Source: Actinomycetota bacterium
GTDB lineage: Bacteria; Actinomycetota; Actinomycetes; Nanopelagicales; Nanopelagicaceae
DNA length: 64,000 nucleotides
Direction of reading: 5' to 3'
Assembly (NCBI GenBank): GCA_026393075.1
Contig: JAPLAW010000056.1
Coordinates: 53,973 to 117,972 of the forward strand
In this document: positions 1 through 12,107 of the stretch, one piece after another
Layout: each line of letters starts with the position of its first letter
Position numbering within the stretch: the stretch's first letter is position 1
The notes under the pieces: generated by a model
Told to the model about the DNA's origin: nothing
Seen by the model: the letters and a program-made list of their open reading frames with translations, nothing else
Database searches by the model: none
Made by a program: the position numbers and the translations under genes

Positions 1-57
1 GGTATCGAACGGAAGAACAATCCATATTTGATCGAAGCTGCGAGAGCGAGTAGATAA
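1..57 (+). CDS. C-terminal end of upstream CDS (partial), possibly an MBL-fold metallo-hydrolase
   Basis: Frame 1 reads [18 protein letters not shown] with the stop at 55-57, overlapping the hisS ATG (TAATG). The tail resembles the 'R.NPYL' end of MBL-fold hydrolases that often precede hisS in actinobacteria. Confidence 0.4.
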   Translation, partial: GIERKNNPYLIEAARASR

Positions 58-1301
58 TGAAATTCCAGGCACCCAAGGGCGTTAGCGAGTATGTACCACC
101 GCGTAGCAACGCATTTGCATGGGTTCGTTCTACTTTAGAAAATACGATCAGCGCTGCTGGTTATCAATTACTTGAGCTCCCAATATTTGAAGATACTGAA
201 TTATTTACCCGCATCGGCGCATCCACAGATGTCGTTTCTAAAGAAATGTATACCTTCGAAGATCGCGGCGGTCGTTCCATCACATTGCGTCCAGAAGGAA
301 CAGTTGGTGCGTTGCGTGCCGTAAACGAACATGGGTTAGATCGTGGTTCGTTGCCAGCAAAAGTTTATTATTGTGGTCCATTCTTTCGGGCCGAACGTCC
401 GCAGAAAGGCCGCTACCGACAGTTTTATTCAATCGGTATTGAAGCGATTGGCACTCATGACGCGGCTCTCGATGCCGAAATTATTGCAATTGCAGATGCT
501 GGTTTTAAGAAATTAGGTTTAACAAAATACCGGCTTGAAATGACTTCGTTGGGTGATGCTGAATCACGTGCGGCACATCGGGTAGACCTAGTGAAATTTA
601 TTGCCGGTCTTGATCTCGATGAAGAGACTAAAGAACGCGCGAAGATAAATCCATTGCGGTTATTTGATGACAAGCGCGAAGAAGTTCGCGACTTGATGGC
701 AAAAGCGCCGATTTTGTTAGATTACTTATCGCCAGAATCCAAAGCTAATTTTGTTGAAGTACAAGAGCATCTAACTGCGATGGGAATCGCCTTTACGATT
801 AATCCACGCATGGTTCGTGGTTTGGATTATTACACCGGAACAACATTTGAATTTGTGCACGAGTTACTTGGGGCGCAATCAGGTATTGGTGGTGGCGGAC
901 GTTACGACGGCCTCATGGGTGAAATTGGCGGCCAAGATATAACTGGGATCGGATTTGGGCTTGGACTCGACCGTGCACTTTTGGCCGTTGAAGCTGAGGG
1001 CGTAGTTATTCCAGATACCTTCGTTAGCGATCTATTTATTATTCCAATGGGAAAAGCTGCTAAATCAGCGGCTCTTAAATATGCAGCCGAACTTCGTGCG
1101 GCGGGTTTTAAAGTTGAGTTGGCCTTTGGCGACCGCGCCCTAAAAACTGCCATGAAGATTGCCGATAAGAGTGGTGCTCGTTATTCACTAGTAATTGGCG
1201 ATGAAGAGATGGCCAGTGGGGTAGTTGAAGTAAAAGAGATGAGCAGCGGTACTACCAACTCGGTTAGACTCGATTCCTTAGCCAGCGCATTGAAGAACTA
1301 A
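57..1301 (+). CDS. hisS: Histidine--tRNA ligase
   Basis: 414 aa ORF with class II aaRS motifs: [52 protein letters not shown]. Confidence 0.97.
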   Translation: MKFQAPKGVSEYVPPRSNAFAWVRSTLENTISAAGYQLLELPIFEDTELFTRIGASTDVVSKEMYTFEDRGGRSITLRPEGTVGALRAVNEHGLDRGSLPAKVYYCGPFFRAERPQKGRYRQFYSIGIEAIGTHDAALDAEIIAIADAGFKKLGLTKYRLEMTSLGDAESRAAHRVDLVKFIAGLDLDEETKERAKINPLRLFDDKREEVRDLMAKAPILLDYLSPESKANFVEVQEHLTAMGIAFTINPRMVRGLDYYTGTTFEFVHELLGAQSGIGGGGRYDGLMGEIGGQDITGIGFGLGLDRALLAVEAEGVVIPDTFVSDLFIIPMGKAAKSAALKYAAELRAAGFKVELAFGDRALKTAMKIADKSGARYSLVIGDEEMASGVVEVKEMSSGTTNSVRLDSLASALKN

Positions 1302-1321
1302 AGGAAAGCTAGGTAGCTAAA

Positions 1322-3070
1322 TTGATCCGTACACACGGGGCAGGCACAATCCGCAAGAGCCAAGTTGGGCAGACCATCACGTTGGCTGGTTGGGTTGCGC
1401 GCCGCCGCGATCATGGCGGAGTTGCCTTTATAGATTTTCGCGACGCCACTGGTTGGGTCCAAGTTGTTATCCGCGATGAAGCCATCGCAAATATGTTGCG
1501 CGCTGAGTGGTGCTTAAAGATCACTGGTGTGGTTTCTGAACGCCCAGCTGGAAACGAAAACACCAATGTTGCCACTGGCGAAATCGAGATTATGGCCGAT
1601 GAAGTCATTGTGTTGAGCGAAGCTGCGGCTCTGCCGTTCCCGGTCGATAGCGGCGATGAAGCGAATATTTCGGAAGAAGTTCGGTTGAAGTATCGATACC
1701 TAGATCTACGTCGCGAAAAGCCTGCGGCGAATTTACGAATGCGATCGAAAGTTACAGCTGCGATCCGCCGCGTTATGGATGCCGAAGAGTTTCTAGACAT
1801 TGAGACGCCTTACCTAACTCGATCTACGCCAGAAGGTGCTCGTGATTTCCTGGTTCCGGTTCGCCTGCAGCCTGGTTCTTGGTACGCGCTTCCGCAATCA
1901 CCACAGTTGTTCAAGCAATTACTAATGGTTGCCGGCATGGAGAAGTACTACCAAATTGCTCGCTGTTTCCGCGACGAAGATTTCCGCGCTGATCGACAAC
2001 CAGAATTTACGCAACTCGACATTGAAATGTCTTTTATCGATCAAGAAGACATTTTGGTGATTGCCGAGAAGATCGTTTCGACAGTTTGGCGCGAAACTGT
2101 TAACTACGAGATCCCATTACCGCTCAAGCGAATGACGTATGCCGATGCGATGGCAGATTATGGTTCCGATAAACCAGATCTTCGTTTCGGTCAGAAGCTA
2201 ATTGAACTTACTAATTTCTTTAGTGAAACACCTTTCCGCGTATTCCAAGCACCTTACGTTGGCGCAGTTGTAATGCCTGGGGGAGCAGATTCACCTCGTC
2301 GAGAGCTAGATGCATGGCAAGACTGGGCTAAAGCACGGGGCGCAAAAGGATTGGCTTATATTTTGGTAAATGCAGATGGCACCTTAGGTGGCCCAGTAGC
2401 TAAGAATCTTTCTGAGAAAGAGTTAGCTGGAATAGTTGCCGCAGCTAGTGCGGCAAATGGCGATGCAATTTTCTTTGCGGCCGGTGAACGCGCTGCTTCG
2501 CAGAATTTGTTAGGCGCAGTTCGTAATGAAATTGGAAAGCGTTGCAATTTGATTAATGAAGGCGCTTGGGAATTTCTCTGGGTTGTAGATGCACCAATGT
2601 TCGAACCGACAGACGGCGGCGGATGGACTGCGGTTCACCACCCATTTACTGGTCCAAAACCAGAGTTTGCTGCGACGTTTAAAGATGATCCAGCATCAGC
2701 TCTGGCCTATGCCTATGACATTGTTCTAAACGGCACTGAATTAGGTGGCGGGTCTATTCGTATTCATGATCGCAATATGCAAAAGCAAGTCTTTGAAGTT
2801 ATCGGATTAACTGATGAAGAAGCCAACAGCAAGTTCGGCTTTTTACTGGATGCCTTTAATTACGGACCACCACCACACGGCGGAATTGCTCTTGGCCTAG
2901 ATCGCGTATGCGCACTTCTAAGTGGCTCAGAATCAATTCGCGAAGTGATCGCTTTTCCAAAGACCGCATCTGGTGGCGACCCGTTAACTGGTGCGCCAAC
3001 TCCGATCACACCTGCGCAACGCAAGGAAGCAGCAATTGATTGGGTTCCAGAAGTGGCTGAAAAGAAGTAG
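1322..3070 (+). CDS. aspS: Aspartate--tRNA(Asp/Asn) ligase
   Basis: 582 aa, TTG start; OB-fold N-terminus, [39 protein letters not shown]. Confidence 0.97.
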   Translation: MIRTHGAGTIRKSQVGQTITLAGWVARRRDHGGVAFIDFRDATGWVQVVIRDEAIANMLRAEWCLKITGVVSERPAGNENTNVATGEIEIMADEVIVLSEAAALPFPVDSGDEANISEEVRLKYRYLDLRREKPAANLRMRSKVTAAIRRVMDAEEFLDIETPYLTRSTPEGARDFLVPVRLQPGSWYALPQSPQLFKQLLMVAGMEKYYQIARCFRDEDFRADRQPEFTQLDIEMSFIDQEDILVIAEKIVSTVWRETVNYEIPLPLKRMTYADAMADYGSDKPDLRFGQKLIELTNFFSETPFRVFQAPYVGAVVMPGGADSPRRELDAWQDWAKARGAKGLAYILVNADGTLGGPVAKNLSEKELAGIVAAASAANGDAIFFAAGERAASQNLLGAVRNEIGKRCNLINEGAWEFLWVVDAPMFEPTDGGGWTAVHHPFTGPKPEFAATFKDDPASALAYAYDIVLNGTELGGGSIRIHDRNMQKQVFEVIGLTDEEANSKFGFLLDAFNYGPPPHGGIALGLDRVCALLSGSESIREVIAFPKTASGGDPLTGAPTPITPAQRKEAAIDWVPEVAEKK

Positions 3071-3120
3071 TTAGACACCTAAGCGGTAGGATTTAGTTAA
3101 TAGTTAACGAAAGGGATGTT

Positions 3121-3486
3121 ATGAGCGCAGGCGGAATTGCCTTAATCATTTGTGCGGTGTCGCTATTTGCGATTGCTGTGGCAGTTGCCTATGCCGTAAT
3201 TCGCTTTGGTCGACTAATTGATGAGGCCAAGGTGTCCCTGAAATCCCTAACTGACGAGACTGTTCCGTTATTAGATGGCGTTACTCAGACTGTGACGTTA
3301 GTTAATGGTCCGCTGGAAAGCTTTAACAAGATCACCAAGAACGTCGAAAACATTTCTACTAAGGCATCTGAGGCAACTTCAAGTTTCGTTGATAAAGGTG
3401 GCCCGGCCCTAAAAATTGCAGGCGCGTTAATGAGCGCAGCAGGAGCATCAAAAAAGCGTAAAGCTAAAAAGACAAAGGCAGAGTGA
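3121..3486 (+). CDS. DUF948-type membrane protein
   Basis: 121 aa; N-terminal TM helix followed by a DUF948-like helical segment; lies between aspS and alaS. Confidence 0.7.
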   Translation: MSAGGIALIICAVSLFAIAVAVAYAVIRFGRLIDEAKVSLKSLTDETVPLLDGVTQTVTLVNGPLESFNKITKNVENISTKASEATSSFVDKGGPALKIAGALMSAAGASKKRKAKKTKAE

Positions 3487-3495
3487 TCAGTAATA

Positions 3496-6171
3496 GTGGA
3501 ATCCGCCGAGATACGTTCACGCTGGCTGCGCTTTTTCGAATCTGAGAACTCTCAAGGTTTAACACATACCGTTGTTCCATCGGCATCCTTGATTGCTGAT
3601 GATCCAAATTTGCTATTAGTAAACGCCGGCATGGTGCCGTTTAAACCGTTCTTTTTAGGCGAAGTTACGCCACCCTATGCACGCGCGACATCAGTACAAA
3701 AATGCGTTCGTACTTTAGATATTGACGAAGTCGGCAAGACAACTCGTCACGCTTCATTCTTTCAAATGTGTGGCAACTTCTCATTTGGTGATTACTTCAA
3801 AGAGGGTGCGATTGCACTAGCTTGGGAGTTATTGACTAAGCCAATTGCTCAAGGCGGTTATGGTTTTCCAGAAGAGAAGTTATGGGTAACTGTTTTCCAT
3901 ACCGATGATGAAGCGGCCGATATTTGGCATCACAAGATGGGTGTTCCAAAAGAGCGAATTCAACGTCGCGGCATGGCCGATAACTTCTGGTCAATGGGTG
4001 TCCCGGGGCCGTGTGGTCCATGTTCTGAAATTTATTACGATCGCGGTCCGGCCTATGGCGCTGAAGGTGGCCCAGTAGCTGATGAAAATCGCTACCTAGA
4101 AATCTGGAACTTAGTGTTCATGCAAAACGAACGTGGCGCCGGTACCAGCAAAGATGATTATCCAATTTTGGGTGAATTGCCGGCAAAAAATATTGATACT
4201 GGTTTAGGTCTAGAGCGCACAGCCGCACTTCTACAAGGTGTCGAAAATATCTACGAAATCGATACCACTATGCAGATTTTGAACATGGCTAGTTCGCTGA
4301 CTGGTATTAAGTACGGCACCGCGGAAAAGTCGGATATTTCCTTACGAGTTATCGCCGATCATGCTCGAACCTCAGCGATGCTGATTGGTGATGGCGTAAC
4401 ACCTGGAAACGAGGGACGGGGCTACGTGCTACGTCGCATGATGCGTCGCACTATTCGCAACATGCGATTACTTGGCTCGCATGATCCGATTATCTCTGAG
4501 TTAACTAGGGCAGCGATTGGTGCCATGGGTCCGCAATATCCAGAGCTAGTTGCGGCACAAGAACGCATCTTGGCTGTGTCAGTGGCTGAAGAAGAAAGTT
4601 TCTTGCAAACACTTAAGAGCGGAACCCAGATTTTCGATTTAGCGGCAACGGCTCTAAAAGCCAAGAAAGTTTCAACTCTAGGTGGCGAAGAAGTATTTAA
4701 ACTGCACGATACCTACGGTTTCCCATATGACTTGACTCTTGAAATGGCGCAAGAAGTAGGACTCCAAATCGATACCGATGGTTTCCATCGTTTAATGAAA
4801 GAGCAGAAAGATCGTGCTAAAGCTGATTCTCGGGCAAAGAAATCTGGGCACACAGATCTATCTCAATACAAGCAGATCGCTGATGGATCTGGCTTATCAA
4901 CTTTCCTTGGCTACACGCACACTGAAGCCGAAAGCAAGATCAATGGTTTGCTAGTAGATGGCGTCATTGCACAAAGCGCCAAGAGTGGCGATGAAGTCGA
5001 AGTAATTCTTGACCGCACACCGTTTTACGCTGAAGGTGGCGGACAGTTAGCTGATGCCGGAATTATTAAACTAGCAAATGGTGCAATTGTTGAAATTGAT
5101 GATGTGCAAGCACCGGTTAATGGTTTATCGGTTCACCGTGGGCGAGTGTTAAGTGGCGAAGTTGCAGTTGGCCAGAGCGCTCTTGCGACTATTGACCAAG
5201 AACGTCGTGATGCTATTTCTCGCGCACACACTGCTACCCACATGGTTCATAAAGCTTTTCGCGAAGTGCTCGGTGAAACAGCTACGCAAGCAGGATCCGA
5301 GAACTCACCAGGTCGCTTCCGTTTTGATTTTCCAGCAACTGGCGCTGTTTCAGATGCGGCCCTTGATGAAGTTGAGTCACGGGTAAATACTTTGTTGCTA
5401 GATAATCTTGAGGTAACTGCGCAGAGCATGTCGCAGGCTGAAGCAAAAGCAATCGGTGCGATGGCGCTATTCGGTGAAAAGTACGGCGATACCGTTCGGG
5501 TTGTAAGTGTTGGCGATTGGGCTCGTGAGCTATGTGGTGGCACACACGTAGCGCGATCTGGTCAATTAGGTGTGGTAAAACTTTTGAGTGAATCATCAAT
5601 TGGTGCTGGCGTGCGACGAGTTGAAGCATTAGTAGGTGTTGACGCCTATAAATTCTTAGCTCGCGAGCATTTGCTTCTGAATTCACTTACCCAGATCATT
5701 AAGGGTGCTCGAGTTGATGAGTTGCCCGAACGAATTAATGACTTGTTAGAGAAAATCAAAGAGATTGAGAAAGAGTTAGCCACGGTTCGTTCCGCCCAAG
5801 CGCTAGGAACTGTCTCAGCAATTGCCGAATCAGTTACCAAAGTTGGCCAAGTTGATTTGATTACCGCCGTCTTACCTGACGGAATCTCTGGCGATGATTT
5901 GCGCACAATTTCTCTTGACCTACGAAATCGTTTTGCGACTTCGGTTATTGCGTTGATCAGTTCAGCAGCTGGTAAATCAGTCCTCGTTGTTGCTGCATCT
6001 GACTCAGCTCGCGCACTTGGCGCTAAGTCAGGCGCTTTGGTGAAAATTGGGTCAGCTGTACTTGGTGGTGGCGGTGGCGGTAAAGATGATTTCGCACAAG
6101 GTGGCGGCACAGATGCCAGCAAAGCAGCCGAAGCGTTGGTTGCAATAACAGCTGCAGTGGCAGCGTTATAA
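3496..6171 (+). CDS. alaS: Alanine--tRNA ligase
   Basis: 891 aa, GTG start; N-terminal [38 protein letters not shown], Gly-rich C-terminus [15 protein letters not shown]. Confidence 0.97.
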   Translation: MESAEIRSRWLRFFESENSQGLTHTVVPSASLIADDPNLLLVNAGMVPFKPFFLGEVTPPYARATSVQKCVRTLDIDEVGKTTRHASFFQMCGNFSFGDYFKEGAIALAWELLTKPIAQGGYGFPEEKLWVTVFHTDDEAADIWHHKMGVPKERIQRRGMADNFWSMGVPGPCGPCSEIYYDRGPAYGAEGGPVADENRYLEIWNLVFMQNERGAGTSKDDYPILGELPAKNIDTGLGLERTAALLQGVENIYEIDTTMQILNMASSLTGIKYGTAEKSDISLRVIADHARTSAMLIGDGVTPGNEGRGYVLRRMMRRTIRNMRLLGSHDPIISELTRAAIGAMGPQYPELVAAQERILAVSVAEEESFLQTLKSGTQIFDLAATALKAKKVSTLGGEEVFKLHDTYGFPYDLTLEMAQEVGLQIDTDGFHRLMKEQKDRAKADSRAKKSGHTDLSQYKQIADGSGLSTFLGYTHTEAESKINGLLVDGVIAQSAKSGDEVEVILDRTPFYAEGGGQLADAGIIKLANGAIVEIDDVQAPVNGLSVHRGRVLSGEVAVGQSALATIDQERRDAISRAHTATHMVHKAFREVLGETATQAGSENSPGRFRFDFPATGAVSDAALDEVESRVNTLLLDNLEVTAQSMSQAEAKAIGAMALFGEKYGDTVRVVSVGDWARELCGGTHVARSGQLGVVKLLSESSIGAGVRRVEALVGVDAYKFLAREHLLLNSLTQIIKGARVDELPERINDLLEKIKEIEKELATVRSAQALGTVSAIAESVTKVGQVDLITAVLPDGISGDDLRTISLDLRNRFATSVIALISSAAGKSVLVVAASDSARALGAKSGALVKIGSAVLGGGGGGKDDFAQGGGTDASKAAEALVAITAAVAAL

Positions 6172-6176
6172 CGCAA

Positions 6177-6605
6177 ATGTTAAGAGGTCGCCGCATCGCA
6201 TTTGATTATGGTGATGTGCGGATCGGAGTTGCGATTTCTGACCCCGATTCGATTTTGGCATCACCTCTGACCACCCTTTCAAGCGGGGATCCGAAACTCT
6301 TTGCCCAGATCTCAGAACTAATAACTGAGCATGAACCTATAGCCATCTATGTAGGCGAACCAATTAATCTCTCTGGGCAATCAAGTACTTCAGCTCAAAA
6401 AGCCGCAACTTTTGCCGAGAAACTTCACTCCGAATTTGATCTTCCAGTAACCATGATCGATGAACGCCTGTCGACGGTGTCGGCAACGAGCGCGATGCGA
6501 CAAAGCGGAGTTAGCGCCAAGGACGCTCGCAGCAAAATAGATATGGCAGCAGCGGTAGCAATACTTGAGCAAGCTTTAGCTATTGAAAAGGCTAAGCATG
6601 CTTAA
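6177..6605 (+). CDS. ruvX: Holliday junction resolvase-like pre-16S rRNA nuclease (RuvX/YqgF)
   Basis: 142 aa; RRIAFDYGDVRIGVAISD, IDERLSTVSA, SKIDMAAAVAILE; downstream of alaS. Confidence 0.92.
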   Translation: MLRGRRIAFDYGDVRIGVAISDPDSILASPLTTLSSGDPKLFAQISELITEHEPIAIYVGEPINLSGQSSTSAQKAATFAEKLHSEFDLPVTMIDERLSTVSATSAMRQSGVSAKDARSKIDMAAAVAILEQALAIEKAKHA

Positions 6606-7626
6606 TCGCGAATCATTAAAGCGCTTAAGTATCTCTGGCATCGTGATCCTTGTGTTCACATTAGGATTGCGCGAGATCAATCAAACAGGTGCGAGCTACG
6701 CGAACTTCCCCGATCGTGTGATTGCAGAGAACGAAAAGAGCGTTTCAATTTCTATCCCCACCGGTGCAACAGGTGCCGAGATTGCGGCACTTCTTAAGGC
6801 TGCCGGAGTGGTCGCATCGGCGGAGAGTTTCTTTAGAGCAGCGGTTGCCAATCCAAAGGCTGGATCTATTGCACCTGGCACTCATTCTCTCTCTTTGAAG
6901 ATCAGTGGGAACACTGCGCTTGATCAGCTGTTAGATCCAAAAAGAATCACCGACTTAATCAAGATCGTGGAAGGGGCCTGGAACTCCGAAGTTTTCGCGC
7001 AGATGGTTGCAACTAAAAATTGGTCAACGAATCCGGCTCAATCAGCAAAGCAAGTAGTTCTACCAAAAGGTATTACTGCCCTTGAGGGAGTTCTGTTTCC
7101 CGCGCAATATAGTTTCGCCGAAGGAACCAGCCAAGTAGAAGCCTTGCAAGGTATGGTGAACAGATTCAACGAGGCAATTTCAACGCTAGATTTTGTTGAT
7201 CCAGCTGGGAAATTGAATACACAACAGTTAGTAACGTTGGCCTCATTAGTTCAGGCTGAAGGTGATACCAAGGATTTCGCAAATATTTCGCGAGTCATTC
7301 GAAATAGATTGGCGATCGGAATGCAATTACAGCTCGATTCGACAGTTCACTATTTGAAGAACACACGTGGCGAGATTTACCTAAGTAATAAGTCTACGAA
7401 ATTAAAGTCGCCTTACAACACCTATCAAAATTATGGATTGCCGCCAGCACCTATCGGTAATCCTGGATTAGCAGCTCTTAGGGCTGCGATCTCACCTGCT
7501 GAGGGCGATTGGCTATTCTTCATCACCGTAGCACCGGGTGATACCCGCTTTACCAAGTCATTTTCAGAGTTCAATAGCTGGAAGTCGCTCTACCAAAAGA
7601 ATCGAAAGGCAGGAGCATTCGAATGA
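6598..7626 (+). CDS. mltG: Endolytic transglycosylase MltG (YceG family)
   Basis: N-terminal TM helix, LASLVQAEG, SPYNTYQNYGLPPAPIGNPGLAALRAAISP. The track ORF begins at 6583; ATG at 6598 is the likely start. Confidence 0.93.
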   Translation: MLNRESLKRLSISGIVILVFTLGLREINQTGASYANFPDRVIAENEKSVSISIPTGATGAEIAALLKAAGVVASAESFFRAAVANPKAGSIAPGTHSLSLKISGNTALDQLLDPKRITDLIKIVEGAWNSEVFAQMVATKNWSTNPAQSAKQVVLPKGITALEGVLFPAQYSFAEGTSQVEALQGMVNRFNEAISTLDFVDPAGKLNTQQLVTLASLVQAEGDTKDFANISRVIRNRLAIGMQLQLDSTVHYLKNTRGEIYLSNKSTKLKSPYNTYQNYGLPPAPIGNPGLAALRAAISPAEGDWLFFITVAPGDTRFTKSFSEFNSWKSLYQKNRKAGAFE

Positions 7627-8432
7627 GAACGTTTAATGGCGCGGTTCTCGGCTCACCAATTTCGCATTCACTTTCACCGGTTATACATCAGGTCGCATAT
7701 GAGTGTTTAGAAATCTCAGCAAAGTACACGGCAGTCGAAGTAAAAGGTGGCAGTCTTGCTAAGTATCTCGAATCCACGCCACCGGAATTAAATAGTTTCT
7801 CACTAACCATGCCGCTAAAAGAAGAACTCGTTGATTTAGGATTTCCAACTTCGGAGCTAGCGAAGAGAATCAGAAGTGGCAACACCTTGATTAAAGTTGG
7901 CGATTCCTGGAAAGTGGATAGCACTGATGTGGTCGGTTTCCAACAAGGTGTGGCAGCAAAAACTAATGCTACGTTTCAAAATCTTTTAATTTTGGGCGGG
8001 GGAGCGACAGCTCGAGCTGCGATTGCGGCATTCGACAGTGTTGGCGTGTCAATAGATGTAGCAAGTCGAAGTGAGCATCGCAGTGCAAGTCTGATTAAGT
8101 CGGCGCTCTTCGCACCAGTTTCCGTGATTGGTTTTGATGATCAAGTTAATTGGTCGAAATACGATTTGATCATAAATACTTCACCAGCCGGAGCTGCCGA
8201 CGAATTAGTTGGAAAAATTGCTGGGGCCAGTGCGCTTTTATTTGAATCACTTTACAATCCTTGGCCAACTGCATTAATGGGGTTCTGGCGAAACGTAGGT
8301 CTTGAAAGCATTGATGGGTTAGATCTGTTGGTTCATCAAGCTATTTCGCAGATCTCAATCTTTTCTGGGGCCTCGGTGAAGCGTTCACAACTAGCTCCTC
8401 TTATGCGCGAGGCTGCGTTGAAGCGTTTATAG
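7623..8432 (+). CDS. aroE: Shikimate dehydrogenase
   Basis: 269 aa; GSPISHSLSPVIHQ, LTMPLKEE, Rossmann LGGGATARAA, INTSPAGA, GLDLLVHQA; 4-nt overlap with mltG. Confidence 0.95.
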   Translation: MRTFNGAVLGSPISHSLSPVIHQVAYECLEISAKYTAVEVKGGSLAKYLESTPPELNSFSLTMPLKEELVDLGFPTSELAKRIRSGNTLIKVGDSWKVDSTDVVGFQQGVAAKTNATFQNLLILGGGATARAAIAAFDSVGVSIDVASRSEHRSASLIKSALFAPVSVIGFDDQVNWSKYDLIINTSPAGAADELVGKIAGASALLFESLYNPWPTALMGFWRNVGLESIDGLDLLVHQAISQISIFSGASVKRSQLAPLMREAALKRL

Positions 8433-8498
8433 GTATTCTTCTACACAGTTCGTAGCATTAAATTCAGTGAGTGAACCACTATTCGCTATTTTGCGTTA

Positions 8499-8915
8499 AT
8501 GGTTATTCAAGTCTTATCAATCATGGTGGCTTTGATCTGGACTGCCTCAGTGATAGTTCGTGATCTATCGACTTTTCAAATATCTAATAGATCGATCCTC
8601 TGGGGCGTTGCACTGCTTTGGCCGGCTTTCTTCTTCTTGAACCTAAGCACCCATTTCAATCTCCTACTTCTGTGGATTTGCATCATGGTCTTAGTACTTG
8701 GATTCACATCACTGATCGGCATGGGTGATGTGAAGCTCGTGCTTCTGCTCGCGCCTTGGATTAATCAAGGGAAAATAGGTACCTCGATCTGGCTATTAAT
8801 AGGTATCTCGTGGCTGCAACTAATCGCAATGTCACTGATACAGCGAAGATTCCCACAACGCATTGCTTTCGCACCAGCCATCTTGCTTGTGGCAGCACTT
8901 AATATGGCTACATAA
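8499..8915 (+). CDS. Prepilin peptidase-like A24 family membrane protein
   Basis: 138 aa, hydrophobic; catalytic-type motifs VRDLSTFQISNR and GMGDVKL (GxGD). Confidence 0.75.
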   Translation: MVIQVLSIMVALIWTASVIVRDLSTFQISNRSILWGVALLWPAFFFLNLSTHFNLLLLWICIMVLVLGFTSLIGMGDVKLVLLLAPWINQGKIGTSIWLLIGISWLQLIAMSLIQRRFPQRIAFAPAILLVAALNMAT

Positions 8916-8942
8916 AAGGCAATCATCTGAGAGAATTAGTCC

Positions 8943-10124
8943 ATGCGTTGGTTAACTGCGGGTGAGTCTCATGGTCCAGCCCTCAGTGCGATCATTGAGG
9001 GAATTCCGGCTTCAGTTCAGATTACAACGGCCGATATCGACTACCACTTGGCACGCCGCCGTTTAGGCGTTGGGCGAGGAGCTCGACAGAATTTCGAAGC
9101 GGATAAAGTCACAATTCTTGGTGGAATCCGTTTGGGTCAAACTCAAGGTGGCCCGATTTCGATTCAAGTGGCAAATTCAGAGTGGCCTAAATGGGAAAAG
9201 GTGATGTCGGCCGATCCAGTTCCAGAGGATGAGATTAAAGATTTAGGTCGGAATGCACCACTTAGTCGGCCACGACCAGGGCACGCAGATTTAGTTGGAA
9301 TGCAAAAATATGATTTTGATGATGCTCGTGCAATTCTAGAACGCGCTAGTGCTCGCGAGACTGCGGCACGTGTTGCACTAGGTGCGGTTGCACGCGCTTT
9401 CTTGCAACAAACCTGTGGCATCACTGTCTTAAGTCACGTTTTATCAATTGGCTCAATACGAGTTCCTGAAAATACGCAATTGCCAGTTGAAGGCGACATG
9501 AAACGAATTGATGAAGATCCAGTTCGTTGTGCTGATGCAAAAACTAGCGCGGCTATGATCACTGAAATTGAATCTGCGCATTCAGATGGTGACACGTTAG
9601 GTGGCGTTGTCGAAGTATTGGCATATAACTTGCCGCCAGGTCTAGGTTCGCATGTGCATTGGGATCGTCGTCTTGATGCGCGTTTAGCTGCTGCCATGAT
9701 GGGTATTCAAGCAATTAAGGGTGTTGAGGTCGGCGACGGTTTCACTACCGCCACTCGTCGCGGCTCGGTAGCACACGACGAAATTGAACGCGGCCCAGAC
9801 GGTGCAATTCGGCGACGTACTGATCGCGCGGGTGGAACTGAAGGCGGAATGTCCAACGGTGAAATTTTGCGCGTCCGTGCTGCGATGAAACCAATTTCAA
9901 CCGTACCTAAGGCGCTCGATACCATCGACGTTAAGACTGGTGAAGCTGCTAAAGCAATCAATCAACGCTCTGATGTTTGTGCAGTTCCCGCAGCTGGAGT
10001 TGTAGCTGAAGCAATGGTTGCACTTGTTCTAGCTGAAGCAGTACTTGAAAAATTTGGTGGCGACAGCGTTGGTGAAACTAAACGCAATTTCGAAAGCTAT
10101 ATCGCGCACCTATCGATAAAATGA
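8943..10124 (+). CDS. aroC: Chorismate synthase
   Basis: 393 aa; [46 protein letters not shown]. Confidence 0.97.
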   Translation: MRWLTAGESHGPALSAIIEGIPASVQITTADIDYHLARRRLGVGRGARQNFEADKVTILGGIRLGQTQGGPISIQVANSEWPKWEKVMSADPVPEDEIKDLGRNAPLSRPRPGHADLVGMQKYDFDDARAILERASARETAARVALGAVARAFLQQTCGITVLSHVLSIGSIRVPENTQLPVEGDMKRIDEDPVRCADAKTSAAMITEIESAHSDGDTLGGVVEVLAYNLPPGLGSHVHWDRRLDARLAAAMMGIQAIKGVEVGDGFTTATRRGSVAHDEIERGPDGAIRRRTDRAGGTEGGMSNGEILRVRAAMKPISTVPKALDTIDVKTGEAAKAINQRSDVCAVPAAGVVAEAMVALVLAEAVLEKFGGDSVGETKRNFESYIAHLSIK

Positions 10125-10624
10125 GTACTCAGATAATTCTGATCGGTCCGCCTGGAGCGGGGAAAAGCACGATTGGACATTCCCTAGCTAAGAAAATGAA
10201 GGTTAAGTTTGCTGATACCGATGCTCTGATTGAGGCGAAACTGGATAAGAAGATCTCTGACATTTTTGTAGATTTAGGTGAGCCAGTGTTTCGCACGGAA
10301 GAACTGATAGTTCTAGCTGAAGTTTTGCAGTCAGACAACGGCGTAGTCTCGCTTGGGGGAGGCGCTCCTATCTCACCGCAAGCTCAAGAATTGTTACGTA
10401 ACAGTGGCGCAACGGTGATCTTTCTTGATATCTCGTTAGGTAAGGCAGCTGCAAGAGTTGGTTTTAATCGCGATCGTCCGCTGTTACTTGGCAATCCACG
10501 TGCTCAATGGAATGAACTAATGAGTTCTCGTCGTCCAATCTATGAGAGTCTCGCGACAGCAGTAGTACCGGTTGATGATCGATCAGTAAATGAAATATGT
10601 GCAGATATTTTGGCGGTAGCCTAA
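10121..10624 (+). CDS. aroK: Shikimate kinase
   Basis: Walker [33 protein letters not shown]. Confidence 0.95.
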   Translation: MSTQIILIGPPGAGKSTIGHSLAKKMKVKFADTDALIEAKLDKKISDIFVDLGEPVFRTEELIVLAEVLQSDNGVVSLGGGAPISPQAQELLRNSGATVIFLDISLGKAAARVGFNRDRPLLLGNPRAQWNELMSSRRPIYESLATAVVPVDDRSVNEICADILAVA

Positions 10625-11679
10625 TGAAAAGCATCTCCGTTTCAGCCGATCGTGAATATGAAGTAGTTATCGATATTGATTGGCAGAAAGCAATCGAGCC
10701 ACACTTAGCTAGCCGCGGCCAAGTTGCGGTTATTGTTTCAGAAACCATGCGCGATCGCATCGTTGGATTACCTGATACCGAAGCCCAAATTCATATCTTT
10801 ACTATCCCGGATTCCGAAGCGGGGAAATCCTTGGCAACCTACCAAAAAGTTCTCGATTGGCTAGGTGCTGCTGGATTCACGCGCAATGACTTAGTAGTTG
10901 CTGTCGGTGGAGGCGCGGTTACTGATCTCTCTGGTTTCGTAGCTAGTTCTTGGTTACGTGGAATCGATTGGGTAGCAGTTCCTACAACACTCGCTGCCAT
11001 GGTTGATGCAGCAGTTGGTGGCAAGACTGGAATTAATAGTGAGTACGGAAAGAATCTAATAGGTTCGTTCTATTCACCGATTGCGGTTCTGATCGATCTC
11101 TCTTGGCTAAACACACTTAGTGATCGTGATTTCGCTGCCGGTTTAGCAGAAGTTTTAAAGAGCGGATTCATTGTCGATGGCCAAATAGTCGAATTGCTAA
11201 CCGGAAAAGAGCTGGCTGAAGTTCGTGCCAATCGGACTCTTACCCTCGAACTGATCGCTCGCACCGTAGCCGTTAAGGCGAAGGTAGTCAGTGGTGATTT
11301 CAAAGAGAGTTTTGATCGTGAGATTCTCAACTATGGACATACTCTGGGTCATGCAATCGAATCGCATTGCAAGTACACGTTACGTCACGGCGAGTGCGTT
11401 TCGATAGGTTTAGTTTTCGCGGCTAATCTAGCTAATCAAGTTGGAATCCTTTCCGATGAGATAACCGAGCTTCATATCAGAACCTTGGAAAAAATTGGCT
11501 TACCCACATCTTATGAAAGCCGCCATTGGCCAGAGTTACGCGCCAACATGGCTATCGATAAGAAATCACGATCAGGTACATTGAGATTCGTGGCCATCAG
11601 CGACATAGGCAAGACGCTACGAATTGAAGCGCCAAGTGAAAGCGACTTACTTGCCGCTTATGAGAGGCTTAGCTCATGA
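10624..11679 (+). CDS. aroB: 3-dehydroquinate synthase
   Basis: GGGAVTDLSGFVASSWLRGIDWVAVPTTLAAMVDAAVGGKTGIN, NYGHTLGHAIE, RHGECVSIG. Start at 10624 (TAATG) preferred over track start 10597. Confidence 0.96.
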   Translation: MKSISVSADREYEVVIDIDWQKAIEPHLASRGQVAVIVSETMRDRIVGLPDTEAQIHIFTIPDSEAGKSLATYQKVLDWLGAAGFTRNDLVVAVGGGAVTDLSGFVASSWLRGIDWVAVPTTLAAMVDAAVGGKTGINSEYGKNLIGSFYSPIAVLIDLSWLNTLSDRDFAAGLAEVLKSGFIVDGQIVELLTGKELAEVRANRTLTLELIARTVAVKAKVVSGDFKESFDREILNYGHTLGHAIESHCKYTLRHGECVSIGLVFAANLANQVGILSDEITELHIRTLEKIGLPTSYESRHWPELRANMAIDKKSRSGTLRFVAISDIGKTLRIEAPSESDLLAAYERLSS

Positions 11680-12107
11680 AGATCCTGGTAATTAATGGTC
11701 CCAACTTGGCTCGCTTAGATATCCGCGACTCGAGCATCTATGGCGATTTCAATTATCCGCAACTTAAGTCCTTCATCGAGGAGTCAGCAAAAAGTCATGG
11801 CTTTACGGCAGATGTTCGACAAAGCGATGACGAAGCAACCATCATCTCTTGGTTACACGAAGCTGCAGATAATTCAACGCCAGTAATTATCAACCCAGCC
11901 GCATTTACTCATTACTCGTATGCGATTCGTGATGCTGCCGAACTTGTAAAGTCACCATTAATTGAAGTGCACCTATCGAATCCATTGGCTCGCGAAGAGT
12001 TCCGGCACACTTCAGTTATCTCGGGTGTAGCAAATGGCACTATCGGTGGTTTTGGTCCCAATTCATACGCTTTGGCGGTTTCGGCGCTCAAAGGACTAAC
12101 AAAGTAA
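11676..12107 (+). CDS. aroQ: Type II 3-dehydroquinate dehydratase
   Basis: 143 aa; ILVINGPNLARL, INPAAFTHYSYAIRDA, EVHLSNPLAREEFRH. Confidence 0.95.
   Translation: MKILVINGPNLARLDIRDSSIYGDFNYPQLKSFIEESAKSHGFTADVRQSDDEATIISWLHEAADNSTPVIINPAAFTHYSYAIRDAAELVKSPLIEVHLSNPLAREEFRHTSVISGVANGTIGGFGPNSYALAVSALKGLTK

Noticed and set aside
5282-5686. 134-aa minus-strand ORF (and the overlapping 5247..5543 and 5153..5386 ORFs)
   Set aside because: Alternative frames of alaS without a family signature or plausible RBS.
5646-6176. 176-aa minus-strand ORF opposite alaS
   Set aside because: Shadow ORF in low-complexity Ala/Ser/Pro translation; alaS coding is unambiguous on the plus strand.
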